Counted from the first letter of the stretch, positions 6,992 to 16,386 are shown. The stretch: 53,065 nt of DNA from CAZCAC01 sp964496575 (GCA_964496575.1 CAZCAC010000053.1:1-53065), one strand, 5' to 3'. Translations and numbers: made by a program. Notes: generated from the letters alone by a model not told the origin.

Positions 6992-9364
6992 TCAGGGCGC
7001 CGTCCGATGGGCGCTGAAGCTCCGGATGACGGGCACCTCGACGGCGCGGGTGATGCGGAGGCGGAGCCGGTCGGTCCGGACGGGTTGGAATCGCTGGACC
7101 CGTCTTCGACCGATCGAGGCCCCCTCGGCCACCGGGCTCCACCCTCTCTCGCCCCGGGCGTCGATGGCGAAGGACACCACGCGCTGACCCTGCTCCAGGT
7201 CCTCCTCGACGACCACGCAGTCGATCGTCCGCGTGGAGCCCAGCTCGAGCACCAGCGCTCCGTCCTCGGTCCAGCCCTCGCGGCTGTCGCCCCGCGCGAG
7301 GGGTGCCCCGAACTGTCGCCGGAGCTCCAGGCCGAAGCTGGCGAGCCGCTCGGCTTCGACCTCGGGGACCAGCCCGCGCGGATCCGGGGTCAGGTTCACC
7401 AGGAGGTTGGCCCCCCGCCCGATCGACTGGTCCCAGGCCTCCATCAGGCGTTCCACCGAGGCGAGCGTGTGGTCGCTGTCCGCGGTCCAGAACCAGCTGC
7501 TGCGGGTGTGGAGGTTGGCCTCGGCGAGGATCCAGCCGAAGTCGTCCGGGCCGAGCCAGTGCCGCGGTCCCTCGCCCTCGGGCACGACGTTCCACAGCGG
7601 GTAGCTGGCCCAGCCCTGCTCGCTGCCGCTCCACCGCACGTCGGGGCGCGTCCCGGCGAAGATCACCGCGTCGGGCTGGTGCTCGCGCACCAGGTCGGCG
7701 ATCGCGTCTCCGTGCGCCGTTCCGAGGCAGCGCTCGGCCTCGTCCATCACGTCCCAGCCGAAGGGATCGTACGCGCCGTCGAACCAGAGCACGGCCAGCG
7801 GGCCGTAGCCGGTCAGGAGCTCCTCCAGCTGCCCGAGGAAGTGCTCGAAGTAGGCGTCGCGGTCGCCGACCAGGTGACGCTGCCCCATCGGCTCGGGCGT
7901 GGCGTGGCAGCCGAAGTGCCGGTCGCCCCCGGAGAGATAGAGACCCGGTCGCAGCCCATGCTCGCGGCAGGCGTCGACGAACTCGCGGACGACGTCACCC
8001 TCGCCGTCCTTCCAGGGACTGGAGGCGACGGAGTACTCGGTCGTGCTCGTCGGCCAGAGGCAGAAGCCGTTGTGGTGCTTCGCGGTGAGGACGACGTGCC
8101 CCGCCCCGAAGGACCGAGCCGTTCTCGCCCACTGACCGGCGTCGAGATCGACCGGATCGAAGAACTCGGCGGGAGGTGTGCCGTGCATGTCCCCCGCGTT
8201 GCCGGTGGCCGGGCCGAAGTGGATGAACGCGCCGAGCTGCGCCTCCTGGTAGGCGAGCTGACGTCGCGTGGGTCGACACTTGCGCAGCGCTTCGACGGGA
8301 GCGCCGGTCACGCCGCGCTCGACATCTACGGGAGCGATCAGGACCGGCGTCCAGCCCCCGCGATGCTCCGGAGGCACTCGATCCGCATCACCGCCCTCGG
8401 AGAAGTAGGACTCGAACAGCTGTCGCGGCGTTCCCGCGAACGTCGCCCACTGCAGGTCGCCGGCGACCTGCTGATCCGACCCGGTGAAGTAGACGATGGT
8501 CCGGTCCTCGAAATAGCAGAGCTCCGCGTCGGAGGCGTTGCACTCCCTGACCGACGCGGGGCGCAGCGGCAACCCGGTTCGCTCGGGGTCGAAGGTCAGG
8601 AACGGCCGATCCTCCGGCGCGTCCCGCCACTCCCGGAGGTCCTTCGAGCGGGTGATCCGGGTCTCCCATCCCGACGACAGCGCCTGCAGGTAGAGCGTGT
8701 AGAACCAGCCCCCTTCGTGGTACAGCGCGGGACCGCCGACGTACTTGTCGATCCCGTACCGCGCCCCGTCGATGCGTCTCCAGCCCGCGGGATCGTCAAG
8801 GTCGGCGTTCTCGCAGTACTTGAAGGTGAACGCCGGCCAGCGCCGGTCGTTCGTCTCGTAGAGCAGGATGAAGCGGTCCTCTGCCCGGCAGACCGCAGTG
8901 TTGTAGAAGAGCTCTCCACGCTCGGCCTCGATGACGGTCACCGGCTCGGTCCAGCTCTCGAGGTCCTTCGAACGGGTCATGGCGATCCGCGTGATCTGGC
9001 GCCAGGCCTTCCCCTGGCCGAAGTCTCCGGCGAAGACGTACACCTGCTCCCCGTGCACCAGTGCCGTGGCGAACGCGTGGCCCTCGAGCGCGACCGAGAC
9101 TACCTCGCCGGTCTTCACGTCACGTATCCGCACCTGGTCCTCGTGGAAGCGAGCTCCGGGCGCTGCCCCGTCGAGGCTCCAGAACCTCTGCTCGTTCTCC
9201 AGGCAGTACAGCCGACCTTCGAACACGAACGGGGTGACCTCCACCAGGGGCGAGCCGAGGTAGCCCTGCTTCTCGAGTCTCACGTCCTCTGCCGATCGAC
9301 CGAAGCTGGCCGAGGAGAGCGCCGCGAGCGCGGTCACCGCGGCGACGAACCGGATCGTTCTCAT
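6992..9364 (-). CDS. Secreted GH29-type alpha-L-fucosidase with N-terminal propeller
   Basis: A 790-residue secreted protein (signal FVAAVTALAALSSASFG). Residues 25-370 have the repeated pattern of a five-bladed glycosidase-like propeller (TRSKDLESWTEPVTVIEAE, TRSKDLREWRDAPEDRPFL). Residues 385-690 form a GH29 catalytic barrel: GAFIHFGP, HVVLTAKHHNGFCLWP and AVLWFDGAYDP with the likely nucleophile D529. The C-terminal 110 residues look like an F5/8-type carbohydrate-binding domain (RTIDCVVVEEDLEQGQRV to RLRLRITRAVEVPVIRSF). The expected reaction is removal of terminal alpha-L-fucose from polysaccharide. The ATG at 9364 is followed by the signal peptide; an upstream in-frame start at 9382 is less likely. 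A sulfatase lies about 9 kb away, consistent with use of sulfated fucans, but the two are not in one operon. Confidence 0.85.
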   Translation of the reverse strand: MRTIRFVAAVTALAALSSASFGRSAEDVRLEKQGYLGSPLVEVTPFVFEGRLYCLENEQRFWSLDGAAPGARFHEDQVRIRDVKTGEVVSVALEGHAFATALVHGEQVYVFAGDFGQGKAWRQITRIAMTRSKDLESWTEPVTVIEAERGELFYNTAVCRAEDRFILLYETNDRRWPAFTFKYCENADLDDPAGWRRIDGARYGIDKYVGGPALYHEGGWFYTLYLQALSSGWETRITRSKDLREWRDAPEDRPFLTFDPERTGLPLRPASVRECNASDAELCYFEDRTIVYFTGSDQQVAGDLQWATFAGTPRQLFESYFSEGGDADRVPPEHRGGWTPVLIAPVDVERGVTGAPVEALRKCRPTRRQLAYQEAQLGAFIHFGPATGNAGDMHGTPPAEFFDPVDLDAGQWARTARSFGAGHVVLTAKHHNGFCLWPTSTTEYSVASSPWKDGEGDVVREFVDACREHGLRPGLYLSGGDRHFGCHATPEPMGQRHLVGDRDAYFEHFLGQLEELLTGYGPLAVLWFDGAYDPFGWDVMDEAERCLGTAHGDAIADLVREHQPDAVIFAGTRPDVRWSGSEQGWASYPLWNVVPEGEGPRHWLGPDDFGWILAEANLHTRSSWFWTADSDHTLASVERLMEAWDQSIGRGANLLVNLTPDPRGLVPEVEAERLASFGLELRRQFGAPLARGDSREGWTEDGALVLELGSTRTIDCVVVEEDLEQGQRVVSFAIDARGERGWSPVAEGASIGRRRVQRFQPVRTDRLRLRITRAVEVPVIRSFSAHRTAP

Positions 9365-9483
9365 GGGCACCAGGCTATCCACTCGGCGCCGCGATGTGCG
9401 CCGTCGGGTGAGTTTCCCCTCGGCCGGGTGATCTTCGGCGGGTTGCGATTGCCCCGCCGCGGGGGACCGGTGATACTCCGCGG

Positions 9484-10305
9484 ATGCCTGTGCGCCCCCT
9501 CCGCGTCGGAACCGTCCCCTACCTCGTCGGCCGCCCCCTCGACTTCGGGCTGGAGGAGGAGCCGGGGATCGAGCTCTCCCACGAGGTTCCGGCCGTACTC
9601 GCGCGCAAGCTGCACGCGGGGGAGCTGGACGTCGCGCTGGTCAGCTCGATCGAGCTGTTCCGGAAGCCCGGCTACCGCTACATCCCCGAGATCGGGGTGA
9701 GCGGGCGGGGGCACGTCGGCAGCGTCCAGCTCTTCCTCCGGAAGACTCTGCAGGAGGTGCGCACGATCGCCCTGGACCCGGCGAGCCGGACCGCGGCGAC
9801 CCTGGTCCGCGTGCTGCTCGCCGACCGCACCGGTGGCGCCCCCGACTTCCTCGAGGTCCCCCCCGGCGAGGATCCGAGGGCGGCGGGGACCGACGCCTGG
9901 TTGCGGATCGGGGACCCGGCGCTGCGCGAGTACCTCGAGGTCGGCTCGCGAAAGGTCTTCAACCCGTCGCGGGCGTGGACCGAACGAACCGGTCTGCCCT
10001 TCGTCTTCGCCCCCTGGATCGTCCGCCCCGGGGCCCCGATCGAGCCGCACCTGGCGGCGTTCGCCCGCGCCCGGCTGCGCGGGGCGCGCCACCTCGGTGA
10101 GCTCGCCTCCGGCGCGGCCCGGGACTGGGGGGTGCCGCTCCAGGCGTGCTGTCACTACCTCTTCGAGGAGTGCGTCTACGAACCGGGGAGCGCCGAGATG
10201 CACGCATCGCTCCTCGCCTTCCGCGACTCCGCCTCCCGGCTGGGGCTCTGCCGGGGCGACGTCGAGCCGGAACCGATCGCGGCTTTCCTCGCCCACCGGG
10301 GCTGA
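9484..10305 (+). CDS. mqnA: MqnA, chorismate dehydratase of futalosine pathway
   Basis: A 273-residue cytoplasmic enzyme with the periplasmic-binding-protein-like fold of MqnA. Diagnostic parts are RVGTVPYLVGRPLDFGL at the N terminus, LHAGELDVALVSSIELF, the GHVGSVQLFLRK block and the serine-containing LDPASRTAATLVRVLL motif. MqnA turns chorismate into 3-enolpyruvyl-benzoate, the first step of menaquinone synthesis by the futalosine route, so this organism probably makes menaquinone without MenF/D/H. No other mqn genes lie nearby. The ATG at 9484 has no clear Shine-Dalgarno sequence. It is divergent from the fucosidase gene, with a 119-base shared upstream region. Confidence 0.9.
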   Translation: MPVRPLRVGTVPYLVGRPLDFGLEEEPGIELSHEVPAVLARKLHAGELDVALVSSIELFRKPGYRYIPEIGVSGRGHVGSVQLFLRKTLQEVRTIALDPASRTAATLVRVLLADRTGGAPDFLEVPPGEDPRAAGTDAWLRIGDPALREYLEVGSRKVFNPSRAWTERTGLPFVFAPWIVRPGAPIEPHLAAFARARLRGARHLGELASGAARDWGVPLQACCHYLFEECVYEPGSAEMHASLLAFRDSASRLGLCRGDVEPEPIAAFLAHRG

Positions 10306-10441
10306 GCGCGAGCCCGGCGAGGACTCGAGCGCCGACACGGGGTTTCCAGCCCGTTGCAATGCCCTCCTCGGAGCAATACATAGGGGGTTCACGGGCGTGT
10401 CTGCCCGACTCCCTTCGACCCCTTCCGGCGAGGATCCCTCC

Positions 10442-12226
10442 TTGGCCCGCAGCAAAGCCGATCTCGCGACTCCCACCCTCTTCGACGACCCTTCCTGCGC
10501 CACCGTGACCCCGAAAAAGGCCAAGCGAGCGAAGAAGAAAGCCGGCAGGACCGGCGCCAGGGCCCCCAAGATCGCTTCGGGTGCCTCTCGACGCTCCAAC
10601 GCCGCCAAGATGGCGGCCAAGCAGCGCGAGATCTCGGTGTCCGAGTTCTTCACCAAGAACCGCCACCTGCTCGGGTTCGACTCCCCCCTGAAGGCGCTCC
10701 TGACCGCGGTCAAGGAGGCGGTCGACAACTCGCTGGACGCCTGCGAGGAGGCGGGGATCCTGCCCGAACTCTCCGTCGAGCTCGAGCAGACCGGCGAGAA
10801 GACCTACCGGATGGTCGTCGAGGACAACGGCCCGGGGATCCTCGACACGCAGATCGGCAAGGTCTTCGGCAAGCTCCTCTACGGCTCCAAGTTCCACAAG
10901 CTCTCCCAGAGCCGCGGGCAACAGGGAATCGGGATCTCCGCGGCGGGGATGTACGGCCAGCTGACCACCGGCAAGCCGGTGAGGATCCTCAGCCGGACCG
11001 GGCGCCGGCAGGACAGCCACGAGTTCCTGCTGACGATCGACACCACGCGCAACAAGCCGGAGATCCACGACGCCAAGGTCACCGACTGGGAGAAGGTCCA
11101 CGGAACGCGCGTCGAGATCGAGATGGAGGCCCGGTACCAGAAAGGCTTGCGCTCGGTCGACATGTACCTCAAGCAGACCGCGATCGCCAACCCGCACCTC
11201 ACCCTGCACTTCAAGGACCCGCAGGGAGAGGAGGTCTGCTACGAGCGCTCGACGAAGGACCTCCCGCCGGAGACGGTGGAGATCAAGCCCCACCCTCACG
11301 GCGTCGAGCTGGGGCGGTTGATCTCGATGCTCAAGGAGACCTCCTGCCGCTCGCTGTCGGGCTTCCTCCAGGAGGAGTTCTCGCGCGTCGGCGCGACGAT
11401 GGCCAAGAAGGTGATCAAGGGGGCGGGGCGCGGGCTCACCGAGAAGTCCTACCCGACGCGCATCGCCCGCGAGGAGGCATCCGCGCTGCACAAGGCGATC
11501 GGGGAGACGAAGATCTCCAACCCCTCGACCGATTGTCTGGCGCCCATCGGCCAGGAGCTGATGCTCCAGGGACTGAAGAAGGAACTCGAGGCGGACTTCT
11601 ACGTCACCGCCACGCGGCCGGCGGCGGTCTACCGCGGCAACCCGTTCCAGATCGAGGTCGGCCTCGCGTACGGCAAGCCCGGCGGCGTGGGGCTGGAGCT
11701 CACCGACGAGGGGCGCATCCAGAAGAAGGACAAGGCGAAGCTCGCCACCGAGGACCTCGTCGGCTCGGCGGACGAGCCGATCCGGGTGATGCGAATCGCC
11801 AACCGGGTGCCGCTGCTCTACCAGCAAGCCGCCTGCGCGATCACCAAGGGGGTGATCCAGACCAACTGGCGCCAGTACGGCCTGACCCAGCCGCGCGGCG
11901 GGGTCCCGATCGGACCGATGGCGGTGATGGTGCACATCGCCAGCGTCTGGGTGCCGTTCACCTCCGAGTCGAAGGAGGCGATCGCCTCCTACCCCGAGAT
12001 CCTCAAGGAGATCAAGCTCGGCCTGCAGGAGTGCGGGCGCAAGCTCGGCACCTACGTTCGGAAGGGCAAGCGGCTCAAGCGCGAGTACGAGAAGCGCAGC
12101 TACATCGAGAAGTACATCCCCCACATCGGCATCGCCTTGCAGGAGATCCTCGACCTCACCGACAAGAAGCGCGACCAGACGGTCACCACCCTCGAGGACG
12201 TCCTCCACAAGAGCCGTAAGTTCTAG
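10442..12226 (+). CDS. top6B: DNA topoisomerase VI subunit B
   Basis: The ATP-binding subunit of the type IIB topoisomerase, about 594 residues. The GHKL ATPase motifs are clear: KEAVDNSLDACEEAG (N box), VEDNGPGI (G1) and GQQGIGISAAGMYGQL (G2). The transducer region follows, with IANRVPLLYQQ and TNWRQYGLTQPRG. I chose the TTG at 10442, which has GGCGAGG eight bases upstream and gives a Lys/Arg-rich 56-residue tail before the conserved core at KQREISVSEFF. A GTG at 10505 or at 10397 is also possible. Subunit A starts 13 bases after its stop. The enzyme passes one duplex through another to relax or decatenate DNA; it is sporadic in bacteria. Confidence 0.95.
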   Translation: MARSKADLATPTLFDDPSCATVTPKKAKRAKKKAGRTGARAPKIASGASRRSNAAKMAAKQREISVSEFFTKNRHLLGFDSPLKALLTAVKEAVDNSLDACEEAGILPELSVELEQTGEKTYRMVVEDNGPGILDTQIGKVFGKLLYGSKFHKLSQSRGQQGIGISAAGMYGQLTTGKPVRILSRTGRRQDSHEFLLTIDTTRNKPEIHDAKVTDWEKVHGTRVEIEMEARYQKGLRSVDMYLKQTAIANPHLTLHFKDPQGEEVCYERSTKDLPPETVEIKPHPHGVELGRLISMLKETSCRSLSGFLQEEFSRVGATMAKKVIKGAGRGLTEKSYPTRIAREEASALHKAIGETKISNPSTDCLAPIGQELMLQGLKKELEADFYVTATRPAAVYRGNPFQIEVGLAYGKPGGVGLELTDEGRIQKKDKAKLATEDLVGSADEPIRVMRIANRVPLLYQQAACAITKGVIQTNWRQYGLTQPRGGVPIGPMAVMVHIASVWVPFTSESKEAIASYPEILKEIKLGLQECGRKLGTYVRKGKRLKREYEKRSYIEKYIPHIGIALQEILDLTDKKRDQTVTTLEDVLHKSRKF

Positions 12227-12238
12227 CCCGCTATCGAT

Positions 12239-13609
12239 ATGCCCAAGAAGAAGGTTCTGCGCAAGAAGAAGGTCCTGCGGAAGAAGAAGGTCGTCCGCAA
12301 GAAGAAGGCCTCGCGCAAGGAAGCGGCGACAGCCAAGACGAGCGTCAGCCGCAAGCGTGCCGCCAAGAAGGCGCCCGCGAAGAAAGCCGCGAAGAAGAAG
12401 AAAAAGAAGACCTCCGCGAAGAAGGCGACCGCGGTGATCGCCAAGACGGAGACCGTCTCGGCCACCGGCCGCAAGAAGAAGGCCGCCCGCCACACCAAGC
12501 TGGGCAGCCTCGACAAGAAGACGGTGAAGCTGATCGAGGCGACCGCCGACCGGGTTCAGAGCTCGATCTTCAAGCGGATCCTCCCCGAGCTGAAGTTCCC
12601 GGTGCGGGCCCTCTCCAACGTCAAGTACGACAAGAAGATCGGCTACTTCCAGCTCGGCAGGAGCCGCAAGTCACGGGCGCTGTCGGTGAACACCGTCAAG
12701 AACTTCGCCCAGACCCTGCGGCTGATGTCGATCTCCAAGGAGATGGTCGAGAACAACGACTTCGCCACGAAGCGGGAGGCGTATTACGTCTCCAAGAACT
12801 GGGGGGACTGCAAGTTCAACGAGCAGACCGAGTCCGACTCGGTGATGGACGACATCGAGGCGCTGGCCAGCCTCGACGGGCTCTCGCGCGAGCAGCTGCG
12901 CTACTACCCCGAGGAGCACGGCGGCTCGGTGGCGGGCAACCTGACGGTGATCGACCGCGACACCGAGACCGGTCGACGGATCCGGATCGACTGCACCGCG
13001 TTTGGCACCGGCTCGTACTCGATCCCCCACTCCGTCGAGCACCTCGAGTTCGAGACCGACGCGAAGTTCGTGATCGCGATCGAGACGGGCGGCATGTTCC
13101 AGCGCCTGAACAACCACAAGTTCTGGAAGACGGGCAGGTGCATCCTGGTCGAGATGGGCGGCGTCCCCACGCGGGCGACGCGACGCTTCATCCGGCTGCT
13201 CTCGGACTCCAAGCGCTTACCCGTCTACTGCTTCGTCGACTGCGACCCGTACGGAATCGCGAACATCTACCGAACGCTGAAGGTCGGCTCGGGCAACGCG
13301 GCGCACATCAACAAGTTCTTCTGCGTCCCCCGCGCGCAGTACCTGGGCGTGACGCCTCAGGACATCATCGACTTCAAGCTGCAGGACGCGACGCACGACC
13401 TGCAGAAGGTCGACATCAAGCGCGCCAAGGACGCCCTGAAGAACGACCCGTTCTTCAAGGCCCACCGCCCGTGGACCAAGGCGATCAACCAGCTCTTGAA
13501 GATGGGCGTCCGCGCCGAGCAGCAGGCGCTGGCCAAGTGGGGACTCAACTTCGTGATCGACGAGTACCTGCCGAAGAAGCTGAAGGCGAAGAAGAGCTTC
13601 CTGCCATAG
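12239..13609 (+). CDS. top6A: DNA topoisomerase VI subunit A with lysine-rich tail
   Basis: The DNA-cleaving subunit, 456 residues, related to Spo11. The winged-helix catalytic motif TKREAYYVSKNW is present, with Y183 the likely nucleophile by alignment with Spo11 R-D-I-F-Y. The Toprim acidic residues are in VIAIETGGMFQRL and YCFVDCDPYGIANIY. Residues 1-88 are a strongly basic tail made of short repeats of the type RKKKVLRKKK and KKAPAKKAAKKK, like histone H1 or chlamydial Hc1 tails; the archaeal subunit lacks it. The tail is likely disordered and DNA-binding. The ATG at 12239 is 13 bases downstream of subunit B, so both are co-expressed. Confidence 0.95.
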   Translation: MPKKKVLRKKKVLRKKKVVRKKKASRKEAATAKTSVSRKRAAKKAPAKKAAKKKKKKTSAKKATAVIAKTETVSATGRKKKAARHTKLGSLDKKTVKLIEATADRVQSSIFKRILPELKFPVRALSNVKYDKKIGYFQLGRSRKSRALSVNTVKNFAQTLRLMSISKEMVENNDFATKREAYYVSKNWGDCKFNEQTESDSVMDDIEALASLDGLSREQLRYYPEEHGGSVAGNLTVIDRDTETGRRIRIDCTAFGTGSYSIPHSVEHLEFETDAKFVIAIETGGMFQRLNNHKFWKTGRCILVEMGGVPTRATRRFIRLLSDSKRLPVYCFVDCDPYGIANIYRTLKVGSGNAAHINKFFCVPRAQYLGVTPQDIIDFKLQDATHDLQKVDIKRAKDALKNDPFFKAHRPWTKAINQLLKMGVRAEQQALAKWGLNFVIDEYLPKKLKAKKSFLP

Positions 13610-13668
13610 ATGCGGAATAAGCGCTATCCGCCTCGATAGCATGGCGGCAGCTCCACGGCTCTGGCATT

Positions 13669-13821
13669 CGGAGATCTCTCGCCAAGCACGCCAAGAAAGC
13701 CAAGGAAGAAGCAGAGGAAGGAGTGGAAGAAGTAGCAGAGGAAGCAGCAGCAGAAGAGCAGCGGCCGCTCTTCCTCTGCCTCTTCCTTGGCGTTCTTGGC
13801 GTGCTTGGCGAGAGATCTCCG
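13669..13821. repeat. Long near-perfect inverted repeat, 52-bp arms
   Basis: The gap 13610-13910 holds no gene. Its main content is a left arm at 13669-13720 and a right arm at 13770-13821 that pair at 50 of 52 positions, separated by a 49-base purine-rich loop. The arms are built from the words CTCGCCAAGCACGCCAAG and CAAGGAAGA. RNA from either strand would form a very stable hairpin. It lies after top6A, so it could stop transcription, but there is no terminal T run. Similar CGCCAAG-type words occur between genes in many environmental bacterial genomes; I treat it as an interspersed repeat. Confidence 0.9.
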
Positions 13822-13910
13822 GCTTCGCGAGCTTCTTCCCCCCTTGGCGAGCTCCTGGCCCCTCCAACCCCTTGTTCGGGCCGGAGCGAGAATCCGTTAT
13901 CCTCCGTGGC

Positions 13911-14981
13911 ATGAACAAGCTGATCTGGATCGCGGGGTTGCCCCTGCTGCTCCTGGTGATCGCCATCGCCGTCTTCCTGCCCGACCGCGACGGGCACGCC
14001 CGCACCACGGTCCGGGTCGTCAAGGGGGGCGTCGCCCGGCACGCCGTGGCGACGGGCAGGATCGAGGCGCGCTTCGAGGTGCCGGTCACGGCGCGCAACG
14101 GCGGAGTCCTGACCGAGCGCTTCGTCGAGCTGGGGCAGGAGGTGAAGAAGGACGATCCGCTGGTCGAGGTGCGGCCGGTGCTCACCGACCTGGACCGGTT
14201 GCAGGCGGAGCGCGCGCTGCTCGCCGCACAGGAGGCGGAAGAGAGTGCCGAGGAGGTCCGCCAGGGAGAGAACCTGATGGGCCGGACGATGCGGTGGTAC
14301 CAGGGGCAGGACAACCTCGAGCGGATGAGAAGGAGCGCGGAGCGGGCCCGGCTCGACGTCCAGCAGCAGCTCGAGCTCCTGCGCGACGGGCGGGTGGAGG
14401 TGGATGGGCTGGTGGTCGACTACATCGTGCGCGCCCCGATCGACGGCCACGTGATCGACCTCCCCGCCGAGGTCGGACAACCGGTGGTCGAGGCGAGCTC
14501 CTACGGATCGGGCACCCAGCTCCTGATCCTCGCCGACCTCTCCCGCCTCCTCTTCCGCGGCACGGTGAACGAGATCGACGTCGGCCGGCTGCGTGAAGGG
14601 ATGACGGCGAGGATCGACATCGGCGCCCTCCCCGGCACCGCGGTCACCGGGGAGCTGGTCGAGATCTCGCTGCGCTCCCGGTCGGTGAACAACGCGACCG
14701 TCTTCGGGGTGAAGCTCCAGGTCGAGCCACCGCCGGGGCTCACCCTGCGCTCGGGGTACTCCGCCGTGGCGCGAATCGAGCTCGCCCGCGTCGACGACGT
14801 GCTGGTCATTCCAGAGAGGCTCGTCGACTATTCTCGCGACGGCAGCGCTTTCGTGCTGGTCGGTGACGGGGGCGGCGGCACTCTCGAGAAGGAGATCGGC
14901 GCCGGGCTCAGCGACGGCCTCACCGTGGAGATCACCGAGGGGCTCGCCGAAGGCGACGAGGTCCTCGAGCGCGTCTTCTGA
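13911..14981 (+). CDS. MacA/HlyD-family efflux adaptor
   Basis: A 356-residue periplasmic adaptor anchored by one N-terminal helix (LIWIAGLPLLLLVIAIAVFL). It has the split biotinyl-lipoyl motif (RIEARFEVPVTARNGGVL, then IVRAPIDGHVIDLPAEVGQPV) with a helical hairpin between (about residues 90-160), followed by a beta-barrel domain (LLFRGTVNEIDVGRLREGM) and a membrane-proximal domain. Such adaptors connect an inner-membrane ABC permease to an outer-membrane channel. The next gene, 13 bases on, is a MacB-type permease. No ATP-binding protein gene is in the cluster. The ATG at 13911 has no strong ribosome-binding site. Confidence 0.88.
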   Translation: MNKLIWIAGLPLLLLVIAIAVFLPDRDGHARTTVRVVKGGVARHAVATGRIEARFEVPVTARNGGVLTERFVELGQEVKKDDPLVEVRPVLTDLDRLQAERALLAAQEAEESAEEVRQGENLMGRTMRWYQGQDNLERMRRSAERARLDVQQQLELLRDGRVEVDGLVVDYIVRAPIDGHVIDLPAEVGQPVVEASSYGSGTQLLILADLSRLLFRGTVNEIDVGRLREGMTARIDIGALPGTAVTGELVEISLRSRSVNNATVFGVKLQVEPPPGLTLRSGYSAVARIELARVDDVLVIPERLVDYSRDGSAFVLVGDGGGGTLEKEIGAGLSDGLTVEITEGLAEGDEVLERVF

Positions 14982-14994
14982 GCCAGAAAGCGCC

Positions 14995-16224
14995 ATGCAA
15001 TTCCTCGCCTCCCTCGCCGACTGGTTCCACGAGCTGCGCGCGCAGAAGATGCGCACCCTCTCGACGGTGATGGGAATCGCGTGGGGCACCTTCGGGGTCG
15101 TCGGCATCATGGCCTTCGGACGGGGGCTCGAGGACCTGATGCGCGAGCGGGCGCACGGAATCGGGCAGAGGCTGGTGGTGATCTGGGGACGGCAGACGAC
15201 CCTCCCCCACGCCGGCCACGCGCCGGGGCGCTTGCTCACCCCGACCGTGGAGGACGTGCTCGCGCTCGAGGAGCAGGTCCCCCAGATCGAGCACGTCTGT
15301 CCCGAGTTCATCCGCTGGGAGACGGTGCAGCGTGGAGGCGCGGTGCTGACCGTTCCCATCTCGGGGATCCACCCGGTGTTCGGGGAGCTGAGGAACAACC
15401 ACCCGGCGCTCGGCGGACGCTTCATCGACGATCGAGACCTGCTCGAGGAGCGCCGCGTCGTGTTCCTCGGCGACGTGTTGAAGCGAGATCTCTTCGGCGA
15501 CGAACCCGCCGTCGGAAAGACGATCGCACTCCTGGGCGTACCCTTCACGGTGATCGGCGTCATGCGTCCGAAGCTCCAGGACAGCAACTACGAGGGCCAC
15601 GATGCGACCCGGGCCTGCATCCCGGCGACGACCTTCCGGCAGCTCACCGGAGACCGGCTGGTCGACTACTTCACCCTGCGCCCGCGAGAGCGGAAGGACA
15701 CCGAGCTGGTGATCGCGCGCGTCTTCGAGGTGCTCGGACGCCGGCTGGAGTTCGACCCGCGCGACCGCGACGCTCTTCGCGTCTGGGACACGACCGAGAC
15801 CGACACCATCCGCGACACCTCGTTCCTGGCCATGGATCTGATGATCACCCTGGCCTGCCTCTTCACCCTCCTGGTCGGCGGGATCGGGGTCGGCAACCTG
15901 ATGTTCCTCGTCGTCCGGCGGCGCACGCGCGAGATCGGGATCCGGATGGCGCTCGGGGCGCGCCCCTCGTGGATCCTCCGGGAGGTGCTGGTCCAGGGGT
16001 TGATCCTGGTCGGCGCGGGAGGCGCCGCGGGGTTCCTCGCGGCGTGGGGGCTCGCGCTGGCGATCGGCGCCTCGCCGGCGAATGAGGTTCTCGGGACGCC
16101 GCGCATCTCCACGGTGACGGCGCTCGGGACGATCGCCCTGCTCGCCGTGATCGGACTCCTGGCGGGCTGGTTCCCGGCGCGGCGGGCCGCGCGCCTCGAC
16201 CCCGTACGAGCGCTGGTGGAGTGA
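14995..16224 (+). CDS. MacB-type ABC transporter permease
   Basis: A 409-residue permease with the FtsX/MacB layout. One N-terminal membrane helix follows the amphipathic lead LRAQKMRTLSTVMGIAWGTFG, then comes a periplasmic MacB domain of about 220 residues (40-270), then three C-terminal membrane segments starting at LMITLACLFTLLVGGIGVGNLM. The conserved MALGARP loop after the second helix and the end motif PARRAARLDPVRALVE are both present. It has no nucleotide-binding domain, so a separate ATPase is needed; none is found here. The region just after the gene is occupied by an insertion element. The substrate is unknown. Confidence 0.9.
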   Translation: MQFLASLADWFHELRAQKMRTLSTVMGIAWGTFGVVGIMAFGRGLEDLMRERAHGIGQRLVVIWGRQTTLPHAGHAPGRLLTPTVEDVLALEEQVPQIEHVCPEFIRWETVQRGGAVLTVPISGIHPVFGELRNNHPALGGRFIDDRDLLEERRVVFLGDVLKRDLFGDEPAVGKTIALLGVPFTVIGVMRPKLQDSNYEGHDATRACIPATTFRQLTGDRLVDYFTLRPRERKDTELVIARVFEVLGRRLEFDPRDRDALRVWDTTETDTIRDTSFLAMDLMITLACLFTLLVGGIGVGNLMFLVVRRRTREIGIRMALGARPSWILREVLVQGLILVGAGGAAGFLAAWGLALAIGASPANEVLGTPRISTVTALGTIALLAVIGLLAGWFPARRAARLDPVRALVE

Positions 16225-16386
16225 ATGATGGGCGGTCTCCTGTCCCTCCTGAAAAGGCTGCACCTCCCCTCTGGATGCACTTCGAGATCGACTGTAGCAG
16301 CGAACATGGATGGCGCAAGCGTCTTCTCCGCCAAGCGGACGTGGACCAGGCACGGCTCTCCCCCATCAAGTCGACCCGACGCGGTC

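Noticed and set aside
13720..13914. Short Glu/Leu-rich protein encoded in the loop and right arm of the inverted repeat
   Set aside because: Composition follows from the repeat words; there is no conserved domain and the frame runs into the adaptor gene in another phase.
16225..16386. Small gene between the permease and the insertion element
   Set aside because: Open frames exist on both strands, but none has a ribosome-binding site, a recognisable domain or family-like composition.
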